Source: Erysipelotrichaceae bacterium (GTDB taxonomy: Bacteria > Bacillota_I > Bacilli_A > Erysipelotrichales > Erysipelotrichaceae). From it: DNA of 11,361 nucleotides. The first letter of the stretch is position 1. Each line of letters opens with the position of its first letter. Position numbers and translations under genes: made by a program. The DNA lies in NCBI GenBank assembly GCA_003543215.1, contig DPJD01000001.1, positions 269,526 through 280,886 on the forward strand. Direction: 5' to 3'. Shown here one piece after another: positions 5,400 through 11,361 of the stretch. Below the pieces are notes generated by a model. It did no database searches, had not been told where the DNA came from, and saw nothing but the letters and a program-made list of their open reading frames with translations.

Positions 5400-6146
5400 A
5401 TGAATACTATCTTAGAAAGTCTCTATCAACGTAAATCCTGTCGAGTTTTTACGGATGAACCTGTTTCTGCAGATTTGAAACAAGAACTAATCCTAGCAGC
5501 GATGCAAGCCCCAACAGCTGGAAACATGCATCTTTACTCAATCATCGATATCACCGATCAAACGATTAAAGATCAATTGGCTGAGAGTTGTGATCACCAA
5601 GCCTTCATTGCGAAAGCACCTTTGGTGTTCGTATTCTGTGCGGACTATCATCGTGCTTGGATGGGGATGAAGACTTTCATAAATCAAGAGGCACGTAAAC
5701 CTGAAACGGGTGATATGTTTCTTGCGATGAGTGATGCGTTGATTTGTGCACAAAATATGGTTGTGGCGGCACAAGGTTTAGGATTAGGATCTTGCTACAT
5801 CGGAGATATTTTGGAGAACTATGAATACCATCGTGATCTATTGAAACTTCCTGAAGCAGTTTGGCCGATAGGGATGCTTGTCTTAGGTTATCCTACACAG
5901 CACCAATTGGATCGTAAGAAACCAAAACGCTTTGAACCTGGTTTCGTGGTCCATTCAAATCATTATGCTTCATTATCAATCGAAGATCACCAAGCCTACA
6001 TACAGGATCATCTTGAGGAACAACCGAATTCATTAAATGAACTTAACTATTATCATGATCTCTATAATCGTAAATACACAGCAGACTTCACGCATGAGAT
6101 GAATCGTAGCGTCAAAGTCATGTTAGAGTCATTATCAGACAAATAA
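5400..6146 (+). CDS. FMN-dependent nitroreductase / NADPH flavin oxidoreductase (NfsA/FRP-like)
   Basis: A 248-residue flavoprotein of the nitroreductase superfamily. The N-terminal YQRKSCRVF (9-17) is the FMN-phosphate-binding start of the family. QAPTAGNMHLYSII (36-49) follows, and AQGLGLGSCYIGDI (124-137) plus PIGMLVLGYP (156-165) form the second flavin-contact block. A RFEPGFVVHSNHY stretch (177-189) followed by a helical extension is the layout of the larger NfsA/FRP subgroup rather than the short NfsB type. It would transfer electrons from NAD(P)H to flavins, quinones or nitro compounds in the cytoplasm. Its RBS, GGAGGA (5388-5393), overlaps the end of the antiporter gene and the ATG follows that stop codon by two bases, so both are one operon under the same riboswitch. 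The physiological substrate is unknown; its link with ion or fluoride stress is inferred from position only. Confidence 0.87.
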   Translation: MNTILESLYQRKSCRVFTDEPVSADLKQELILAAMQAPTAGNMHLYSIIDITDQTIKDQLAESCDHQAFIAKAPLVFVFCADYHRAWMGMKTFINQEARKPETGDMFLAMSDALICAQNMVVAAQGLGLGSCYIGDILENYEYHRDLLKLPEAVWPIGMLVLGYPTQHQLDRKKPKRFEPGFVVHSNHYASLSIEDHQAYIQDHLEEQPNSLNELNYYHDLYNRKYTADFTHEMNRSVKVMLESLSDK

Positions 6147-6159
6147 CTCCACTTATTTA

Positions 6160-6193
6160 ATACATAGACTGTGTACATATGTGTTTAATTTTT
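6160..6193 (+). terminator. Weak terminator candidate after the nitroreductase gene
   Basis: ATACATA (6160-6166) can pair with TATGTGT (6178-6184), with one G-U pair, around an 11-base loop, followed by TTAATTTTT. The stem is AT-rich and short, so it is a candidate only. No better terminator is visible between 6147 and the next promoter. Confidence 0.3.
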
Positions 6194-6214
6194 AGGAATC
6201 ATACCTAATTTCGA

Positions 6215-6243
6215 TTGTATTGTGTTTACAATTGGAATAAACT
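6215..6243 (+). promoter_or_regulatory. Promoter of the type IV pilus-like operon
   Basis: TTGTAT (6215-6220), a 17-base spacer and TAAACT (6238-6243) give a plausible sigma-A promoter with a start near 6250, about 33 bases before the first pilin ATG. Confidence 0.5.
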
Positions 6244-6254
6244 AAAGATAGTAA

Positions 6255-6268
6255 GAGACTTAGGTCTC
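6255..6268 (+). promoter_or_regulatory. Small hairpin at the 5' end of the pilin mRNA
   Basis: GAGAC, TTAG, GTCTC forms a perfect 5-bp stem with a 4-base loop. It would lie within the first 20 bases of the transcript predicted from the promoter at 6215-6243 and five bases before the AAAGG ribosome-binding site (6274-6278). It could protect the 5' end or serve as a protein site; function is unknown. Confidence 0.35.
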
Positions 6269-6282
6269 ACTTTAAAGGTATC

Positions 6283-6741
6283 ATGAGAAACAAAAAGGGT
6301 TTGACACTTGTAGAAGTAGTTGTGGCCATGGGCTTGTTTGGTGTTATTATGGTCACCCTTTTTCCTGCGTTCTTGATTACCAATCTTATGAACATTACAT
6401 CACGTGAATTTACGGATGCGAACTTCGAAGCACAGAGTGAGTTGGAAGAGATATATGATCTTAGCAAGTCACTAGGAGTGACAGCAGCCAGTGTACTTGA
6501 TGGCATGGGTTATAACACACCTCCTAGTACTGTATGTACTACATCTCCATGTGAAAGGCTATCAGGTGTTTATCGCTATGTAGTGACCTTTGGACCATAT
6601 AATGATCCAGTCACTGGACCTAGTACCACTTTAACCAATGTGATAATTTCTGTTTCTAAGATTGTTGATAATCCGCAAATTGGTGAAGATCGTGCTCAGC
6701 TTCAAATCGTTTTAAGATTTGGTGAGAGTTTTACACCATGA
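6283..6741 (+). CDS. Type IV pilin-like minor pilin (PilV/GspI-like)
   Basis: A 152-residue prepilin. The short basic leader MRNKKG is followed by LTLVEVVVAMGLFGVIMVTLF, the class III (prepilin peptidase) signal with cleavage after G6 and the conserved Glu at position +5 (E11). Hydrophobic helix residues 7-35 continue into a helical stalk (NFEAQSELEEIYDLSKS). A small C-terminal domain follows, containing the only two cysteines, C85 and C90, which could form a six-residue disulfide loop. Order and length suggest a PilV/GspI-type minor pilin, part of a tip or priming complex, rather than the major subunit. It is the first gene of the operon; the RBS AAAGG (6274-6278) is weak. Its TGA stop overlaps the next gene's ATG as ATGA. 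Prepilin identity is firm; the subtype is tentative. Confidence 0.82.
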   Translation: MRNKKGLTLVEVVVAMGLFGVIMVTLFPAFLITNLMNITSREFTDANFEAQSELEEIYDLSKSLGVTAASVLDGMGYNTPPSTVCTTSPCERLSGVYRYVVTFGPYNDPVTGPSTTLTNVIISVSKIVDNPQIGEDRAQLQIVLRFGESFTP

Positions 6742-7178
6742 GAAATAGTAAGAGTGGATTTACGCTTATTGAGCTAGTTATAACGATGCTTATTGTAGTC
6801 ATCGTTTTTGGCATATTGGCAAATCTTGTAGGTTTCTCGACAACTTTCTTCAGAGATGAAAATACACAAGTGGCGAATCAGACTGCTTTGAGGCAGGTCG
6901 CGGTTACATTCGAAAAAGATATACGAAGATATGCGCTAAACGAGAGTTTAGTAACAGGTGATCCTACATGTCCCACTTTGGGGTCAATGATAAATTACTG
7001 TCTTAATGTGACAGATAAAACAATTTCTCGCGATGGTGTGGTTGTCGCGAGAGGAATTGAGTCATTTGTCGTAACCAAGAATGCAACAAAAGTCAATTTA
7101 TATATGAAGACGATTGTGGATTCGAGAAATCAATTTGTTGATATTGTGTATGATGTTTACTTCCGTACAGATAAGTAA
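6738..7178 (+). CDS. Type IV pilin-like minor pilin (PilW/GspJ/ComGF-like)
   Basis: A 146-residue prepilin beginning MRNSKSG, then FTLIELVITMLIVVIVFGIL: predicted cleavage after G7 and Glu +5 at E12, the canonical motif. The following segment, with TALRQVAVTFEKDIRRYA (49-66), is characteristic of the PilW/GspJ/ComGF group, where a helical stalk with a DIRR-like motif leads into a beta domain. The globular part has exactly two cysteines, C78 and C88. The start overlaps the upstream stop (ATGA), so translation is probably coupled; the nearest Shine-Dalgarno-like element, GGTGAG (6721-6726), is 11 bases off. It would be processed at the membrane and assembled with the neighbouring pilin-like proteins. 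Comparable minor pilins occur in DNA-uptake pili as well as motility pili, and the sequence does not decide which. Confidence 0.82.
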   Translation: MRNSKSGFTLIELVITMLIVVIVFGILANLVGFSTTFFRDENTQVANQTALRQVAVTFEKDIRRYALNESLVTGDPTCPTLGSMINYCLNVTDKTISRDGVVVARGIESFVVTKNATKVNLYMKTIVDSRNQFVDIVYDVYFRTDK

Positions 7179-7197
7179 GAAGAACAACATCAAACAG

Positions 7198-7203
7198 AAA
7201 GGA
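7198..7203 (+). promoter_or_regulatory. Ribosome-binding site that sets the PilX-like start
   Basis: AAAGGA lies ten bases before the ATG at 7214. The frame extends back to a GTG at 7205, but only one base separates that codon from the AAAGGA, so the ATG at 7214 is the likely start. Confidence 0.7.
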
Positions 7204-7213
7204 TGTGAGTGTT

Positions 7214-8755
7214 ATGCATAAAAGAACTTTAAATAACAAAGGTGTAGCCTTAGTTACAGTTGTGTTGTTTTTCCTTGTGTTAGTTATTCTTCTTGGTGGC
7301 GTGATGTTTTCATCAATATCCAACCAAGGGAATGCGAAATTGTCTAAAGACCATACTTCTGCGTATTATATTGCTGAATCAGGCTTAAATATTACTATGG
7401 AGAAATTAAAAGCTTACTTAGAAACAAATGGTTATTCGAACATAACCAGTGGATATGCTTCAAAGATGACACTACTTGATGATTATATTCTTAGTAAAAA
7501 CACTTATATAACTACTGGATTAAATGGACAAATAGGAAATCTTACTGGAACGAATCCAAGTGGAACTTTCACAATAATAGCAAGTAGTCCAACAGAAAAC
7601 ATATATGAAATTAGGAGTACTGGAGAAGTTAATGGTGTTAGACGAGTAGTATCGACAACATTCGATATTGACCCTATATTGGTTGAACAAGCGAAAGCGA
7701 TTCTTACAAAAGGAACAATTGACGTTAAAAATTCTACAATTATTGGACCAATTGCAAGCCTATTTGATCTTCCAGGAAGTTACATCGATATTTCTTGTAA
7801 TGGAAGTACAGATACTGTAATTAATGAATTCTTTGTCCCAGTTGGAACAGATATTGATTCTGTTTCGTTTGGTAGTTGTGATGCACCTGATTTTGTTGAA
7901 GCAAAACCAGTCCCTGAAGATGTAGTCTTCAATGATGTTGTTTTGCCAACATACTATAATTCTGGTTTAAAAACCTTAACTGTCAGTGGGGATACATATA
8001 CAGTCGACTTATCAGAAGCAGGCGTGAATGGTTATTATATTCCAACACTGCCAACTACTAATGTAAAATTCAATTTAGTAGGTGGAACCTCAACTACTGA
8101 ATTCAACTTATTTGTTGGAAATGTTGACATAAACAGTTTTGCAAATGTTGGTGACATAGAAGTAACTGGTAATGGTAAACTGCGATTGTTGGTTGAAATC
8201 GACCCTGTTTTCAAGACAACTGGAAACAATACTTCTGAAGTAAAAGCAACATTCAGCTGGAATGGTTATGTTAATGTTGCGAGTTTGACAGATCCGAAAC
8301 CACAACTCGATAAATTTCAACTTATCATCAAAAGTGCTCCAGTGGATTATGATTCAACAGATATACCATTTACAATTATTCCAACATTTTCAATTAGCAA
8401 CTCAGGGAAATTTGTAGGAAGTGTAATTATGGATCGAGTCAATGTTGATATAGGAAATGTCGAATACAAAGGTTTCATCGCAACTCAAGGAGATTTAGTT
8501 GAAATCACTTCAACGAGTGATATTACAGGACCTATGTGGATTTATGCTCCAGATGCAGATTTTATTGCTCAGACTCCAATATTAATCGAAGGTTCAATTA
8601 TTTCTAGCACCGCCACGTTTTCGGCAGGTGGTACATTGAAATATGAGCAATATACTGGTGACGTTCCTTCACTTATTGACATACCAGATTTTTCAGGCGG
8701 TGAGCCTGTACCTGTTGGCATTACAGTTAAGTTCATTAACTTCAAAGAAGTCTAA
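7214..8755 (+). CDS. Large PilX/GspK-like pilus assembly protein with C-terminal beta domain
   Basis: A 513-residue protein with a PilX-type N-terminus: a basic lead ending NNKG, then VALVTVVLFFLVLVILLGGVMF. The +5 position is Thr, not Glu, as expected for the tip-proximal PilX/GspK class. Then comes the typical SAYYIAESGLNITMEKLKAYL segment (about 49-69). The remaining 440 residues are beta-rich, with many Thr, Ser, Val, Asn and few Arg. Near the C-terminus, the strand pattern GPMWIYAPDADF ... EGSIISSTATFSAGG resembles the beta-helical surface domain often found at the end of Gram-positive PilX-like proteins. Only two cysteines occur, C195 and C222. All five arginines use AGA or CGA, whereas the adjacent pilC gene prefers CGT, so codon use differs from its neighbours. 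It likely caps the pilus or contacts surfaces. The N-terminal class is secure; function of the large domain is inferred. Confidence 0.75.
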   Translation: MHKRTLNNKGVALVTVVLFFLVLVILLGGVMFSSISNQGNAKLSKDHTSAYYIAESGLNITMEKLKAYLETNGYSNITSGYASKMTLLDDYILSKNTYITTGLNGQIGNLTGTNPSGTFTIIASSPTENIYEIRSTGEVNGVRRVVSTTFDIDPILVEQAKAILTKGTIDVKNSTIIGPIASLFDLPGSYIDISCNGSTDTVINEFFVPVGTDIDSVSFGSCDAPDFVEAKPVPEDVVFNDVVLPTYYNSGLKTLTVSGDTYTVDLSEAGVNGYYIPTLPTTNVKFNLVGGTSTTEFNLFVGNVDINSFANVGDIEVTGNGKLRLLVEIDPVFKTTGNNTSEVKATFSWNGYVNVASLTDPKPQLDKFQLIIKSAPVDYDSTDIPFTIIPTFSISNSGKFVGSVIMDRVNVDIGNVEYKGFIATQGDLVEITSTSDITGPMWIYAPDADFIAQTPILIEGSIISSTATFSAGGTLKYEQYTGDVPSLIDIPDFSGGEPVPVGITVKFINFKEV

Positions 8756-8772
8756 AACAAGAGGGGGGCTTT

Positions 8773-9960
8773 ATGAAGAGTTATCATATCCAAGCCGTTG
8801 ATCAGGGCGGTAAGACGATTGAAGATATTATTGCGGCAGAAGATACGCAAGAATTGGCGCAAATCATCAAGAGTCGATCGCTATACTTATTAGAATACAA
8901 AGAAGGGGTATCGACATCGGATTCGATCACAAAATTACCACTCAAGAGTTTGGTTATTTTCTGTCGTCAATTAGGTACGATGGTTGGATCTGGTATACCA
9001 ATCGTCCAAGCTTTGGATATGCTTCAGGCGAAAGCAGACAATAAAAAAGCTCGTCAGATCTTCCGTAATATTTACGAAGAAGTTCAAAAGGGGAATTCTT
9101 TATCAAAGGCAATGCAGCTGCAGAAGGGGTCTTTTCCTGAGCTTTTAACTAATATGGTAATGGCTGGGGAAATGGGTGGAACACTGGATATTAGTCTTTC
9201 ACGTATGTCCACGCACTATGAGAAAGAACAAAAACTCAATAATAAAATCAAGTCGGCAAGTATCTATCCGGCTATTTTAGGTTTTGTGTCGGTTGCGGTC
9301 ATTCTTTTATTAGTTACCTTTGTATTACCAACCATCACAAGTATGTTTCCTGCTGAGAATATGCCTTGGACAACTACTTTGATACTTGGTTTCAGTGAGT
9401 TTTTAACTACAAATTGGGTTTCCCTTTCAGGTGGACTATTGATATTGATCGTTGGTATACGTTTATTACTTAATGTTCGTGATGTTCGAGTACAGTTTGA
9501 CAAACTTAAATTACTATTGCCAATTTTCGGGCCTTTAAATCAAACAGTTTATTCGGCACGTTGTGCTCGAGCTTTAGCTTCGCTCTATTCGAGTGGTGTA
9601 CAAACGATTGATATGTTGGAAACCACATCACGCGTGTTGAATAATACTTATCTAGAAGATCAATTCATCAATGTTATTGAAGATGTAACAAAAGGTGAAT
9701 TCATTTCAAAAGCAATTCAATCAACTGGTTCTTTTGATCCAATGTTATCATCGATGATTTATATTGGTGAAGAATCGGGTTCTTTAGGCGATATCTTGAA
9801 CAGTACAGCAGATTACTTCGATAATGAAGCGGATGCAGCATTGCAAAGAATGATCGCGATGATTGAACCGATTATGATTGTTATATTAGGGGTTGTCATT
9901 GGTTTTATAGTTGTATCAATCATTCAGCCTATCTTCACGATGTACGAATCCATTGGTTAA
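8773..9960 (+). CDS. pilC: Type IV pilus inner-membrane platform protein PilC (T2SSF family)
   Basis: A 395-residue polytopic protein, the normal length for PilC/GspF/ComGB. It starts with a small cytoplasmic beta segment (1-45), then two homologous T2SSF domains. The first runs from about 60 to 187 (FCRQLGTMVGSGIPIVQAL and AGEMGGTLD), the second from about 262 to 388 (ARCARALASLYSSGVQTID and IGEESGSLGD). Membrane helices lie near 168-190, 217-235 and 366-388. The ending, IIQPIFTMYESIG, is also typical. It connects the assembly ATPase to the growing pilus. The RBS is GAGGGGGG (8761-8768), four bases before the ATG and 5 bases after the preceding stop. No ATPase gene stands before it, unlike in comG or most pilBTC clusters; it must lie downstream or elsewhere. 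Identification is very secure. Confidence 0.95.
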   Translation: MKSYHIQAVDQGGKTIEDIIAAEDTQELAQIIKSRSLYLLEYKEGVSTSDSITKLPLKSLVIFCRQLGTMVGSGIPIVQALDMLQAKADNKKARQIFRNIYEEVQKGNSLSKAMQLQKGSFPELLTNMVMAGEMGGTLDISLSRMSTHYEKEQKLNNKIKSASIYPAILGFVSVAVILLLVTFVLPTITSMFPAENMPWTTTLILGFSEFLTTNWVSLSGGLLILIVGIRLLLNVRDVRVQFDKLKLLLPIFGPLNQTVYSARCARALASLYSSGVQTIDMLETTSRVLNNTYLEDQFINVIEDVTKGEFISKAIQSTGSFDPMLSSMIYIGEESGSLGDILNSTADYFDNEADAALQRMIAMIEPIMIVILGVVIGFIVVSIIQPIFTMYESIG

Positions 9961-9977
9961 TAAAGGGGGCATGTGCT

Positions 9978-10874
9978 ATGGCATTATCGATTGAAATTCG
10001 ACACGGTTACGTCTACCTGATTGAAGCGCGCACTGGAAAAATGAGCGTTGGCATTCAAAAGACACACTATTTTGAATATCCAGATGATTGGGTTTCAGAG
10101 TCAGGCATTGTTAATGTTGAGGGGTTTGCGTCCTTGTTGATGCAACATCTCAAAGAGCAAAACATGCGTGATAAGAAAGCGTATTTCTGCATCAACAACA
10201 ATGCAGTTATTTATCGTGAACTGAACATTCCAAAAGTAGAAGAGAAGAAGGTTCATCTCTTAGTCAAAACTGAGATGATGAGTGCTTTGAATCTCACACC
10301 TGACTACATCATGGACTACATCTATCTCAATGATGTGGAAATTGAAGGAAATGTTCAAAGCCGCGTTTTAGGTGTTGCAATGCAAATCAAAGCGATCGAA
10401 TCCTTATTGGAAGTTGCGAAACTTTGTAAATTGGATGTGCAAGGCATCGACTCTGCAACCAACTCAATCATTAAAATGATGGAAGAAAATCCATTGCTTG
10501 AAAATACAAATCAACTGATTGTTGCGGACATTGGAAATGGTCATTTACGATTATATCTATTTGAGAATGGTATTTACGCACTCTCTCGTAACAATAAAAT
10601 TATCTCCTACAAAGAAGTCACTCCTGAGGAAGTCACGAATTCCATCGTTGACAACATCAATAAGATGATTCAGTTTTCCTATACACGTAAAAGTGGATCG
10701 GATTCCAAAAAAATTGTGATTACTGGAATCGATGAAGAGTTGGAAGCTGTTCAGAAATTTGTAAGTGAAAACTTATTGGTCGATTGTGAAGTGCTAGGAA
10801 AACCACATTATGTCACGGATCATAAGTTTGAAAATCGATACACCAATGCCGTTGGCGCATTGTTGAGGAAATAA
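9978..10874 (+). CDS. pilM: PilM-like actin-fold pilus assembly protein
   Basis: A 298-residue cytoplasmic protein placed between pilC and a PilN-like gene, where PilM normally stands. The family pattern is visible: an N-terminal beta hairpin (ALSIEIRHGYVYLIEA), an ELNIPKVEEKK segment (81-91) followed by VKTEM, a second-half strand IVADIGNGHLRLYLF (181-195), and a closing NRYTNAVGALLRK. PilM forms rings under the membrane and binds the N-terminal NLL motif of PilN, present in the next gene. The first phosphate motif is altered (IEIRHGYVYL at 5-14, where relatives have a DIG-SSS type sequence), and the second has HLR after DIGNG instead of small hydroxyl residues. ATP binding may be weak or lost. 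RBS AAAGGGGG lies at 9962-9969. The pilN start follows the stop by two bases, with its RBS inside the pilM end, so they are translationally linked. Confidence 0.85.
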   Translation: MALSIEIRHGYVYLIEARTGKMSVGIQKTHYFEYPDDWVSESGIVNVEGFASLLMQHLKEQNMRDKKAYFCINNNAVIYRELNIPKVEEKKVHLLVKTEMMSALNLTPDYIMDYIYLNDVEIEGNVQSRVLGVAMQIKAIESLLEVAKLCKLDVQGIDSATNSIIKMMEENPLLENTNQLIVADIGNGHLRLYLFENGIYALSRNNKIISYKEVTPEEVTNSIVDNINKMIQFSYTRKSGSDSKKIVITGIDEELEAVQKFVSENLLVDCEVLGKPHYVTDHKFENRYTNAVGALLRK

Positions 10875-10876
10875 GT

Positions 10877-11361
10877 ATGAAAAAGCAAGATATGAACTTA
10901 TTACTTGCCTATAAAGCCGAGCAAAAACGTAAAGCAAATAAGATGTCTCCAATGCAGGTATATACGATTGTATTGATTGGGGCTATCCTAATTGTCGGTG
11001 CTTTCGCCCTTAAACTCTTTGTCGATAATTTGAATGTAAAGAACGAATCTGCTTCGATTGAAGCCTACATCAATGATCCATCCGTTGTTGCGAAGATGGA
11101 GAAGATTGATAAACTTCAAAGTGATATCAAACAATTGGATGAAATTGCTTTAGAGGCAGCGACATTAAATGATGTCATTTCCTATAAACCACGCTTTGAT
11201 TCTCAAGTATTGGATATCATCTATTATGAAAAGCCTACTACTTTGAAGATTACCAATATTGATTTTGCTGCAAATACAGTAACTTTAGATTATACGGCAA
11301 GCTATGTCTCCGATGTATCCAATTATGCTTTACGATTACAACGTACCTTTAGTTTCGCAGA
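10877..11361 (+). CDS. pilN: PilN-like inner-membrane pilus protein (3' end missing)
   Basis: The frame runs from ATG 10877 to the window edge, 161 codons, without a stop. The N-terminal cytoplasmic stretch MKKQDMNLLLAYKAEQKRKA holds the NLL motif (7-9) that in PilN docks into PilM. One membrane helix follows at about 28-48 (QVYTIVLIGAILIVGAFALKL). Then comes a coiled-coil-like helix (about 74-96, EKIDKLQSDIKQLDEIALEA) and the start of a small alpha/beta domain (FDSQVLDIIYYEKPTTLKI), the fold expected outside the membrane. PilN with PilO forms the alignment subcomplex that links the platform to the envelope; in Gram-positive species without an outer membrane it still supports pilus assembly. 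The RBS is GAGGAA (10866-10871 region) inside the end of pilM. A PilO-like gene is the expected next one but is out of view. Confidence 0.82.
   Translation, partial: MKKQDMNLLLAYKAEQKRKANKMSPMQVYTIVLIGAILIVGAFALKLFVDNLNVKNESASIEAYINDPSVVAKMEKIDKLQSDIKQLDEIALEAATLNDVISYKPRFDSQVLDIIYYEKPTTLKITNIDFAANTVTLDYTASYVSDVSNYALRLQRTFSFA

Noticed and set aside
6283..7178. Identification of the operon as the comG competence cluster
   Set aside because: PilM and PilN homologues are present and the comGA-comGB order is absent, so a type IV pilus cluster with PilMN fits better; a role in DNA uptake remains possible.
7205..7213. GTG start extending the PilX-like protein by three residues
   Set aside because: The only RBS (AAAGGA, 7198-7203) is one base away from it and correctly spaced for the ATG at 7214.

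Overview
This window comes from a low-GC Gram-positive bacterium. Both strands are AT-rich, ribosome-binding sites are purine-rich (AGGAGG type), and two genes sit behind leader-RNA transcription attenuators. TGA is used as a normal stop and UGG as the Trp codon, so the code is standard. A Firmicute of the Erysipelotrichia/Bacilli type is my best guess, but no marker gene settles it.

Left part (1-1350): the tail of an ECF-type sigma factor is followed by a membrane anti-sigma factor. Its ectodomain starts with the Asn-Pro-Ser motif of RsgI proteins and ends in a roughly 50-residue Asp/Ser tail. A bidirectional terminator separates it from a convergent gamma-carbonic-anhydrase-like gene (1334-1846, minus strand). 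A very AT-rich divergent spacer with a long inverted repeat follows. It leads into an MFS efflux-type transporter (1980-3212) that has no Shine-Dalgarno and may be leaderless.

Middle part (3200-6150): two RNA-controlled units lie in series, each with its -35 box inside the last codons of the preceding gene. The first is a T-box with UGG specifier and UGGC discriminator-pairing bulge, ahead of a TrpP-type tryptophan transporter. Between the T-box terminator and trpP lies an unusual pair of tiny ORFs: Met-Thr-stop, then a 17-codon ORF with one Trp codon that overlaps the trpP start as ATGA. The second is a fluoride (crcB-motif) type riboswitch with a built-in terminator. It precedes a CPA2-like cation:proton antiporter and a closely spaced FMN nitroreductase.

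Right part (6200-11361): a type IV pilus-like operon runs off the window end. The order is three minor-pilin-like genes (PilV/GspI-like, PilW/GspJ-like and a large PilX/GspK-like protein), then pilC (platform), pilM (actin-like) and pilN (truncated). Each pilin-like protein carries exactly two cysteines. PilM has eroded phosphate-binding motifs. No assembly ATPase (PilB), retraction ATPase, prepilin peptidase or obvious major pilin is in the window; some may lie downstream.

I see no tRNA, rRNA, CRISPR array, insertion sequence or phage gene. The most worthwhile items are the trpP leader with its nested mini-ORFs, the divergent fluoride riboswitch operon, the hybrid anti-sigma factor, and the pilin trio with cysteine pairs.
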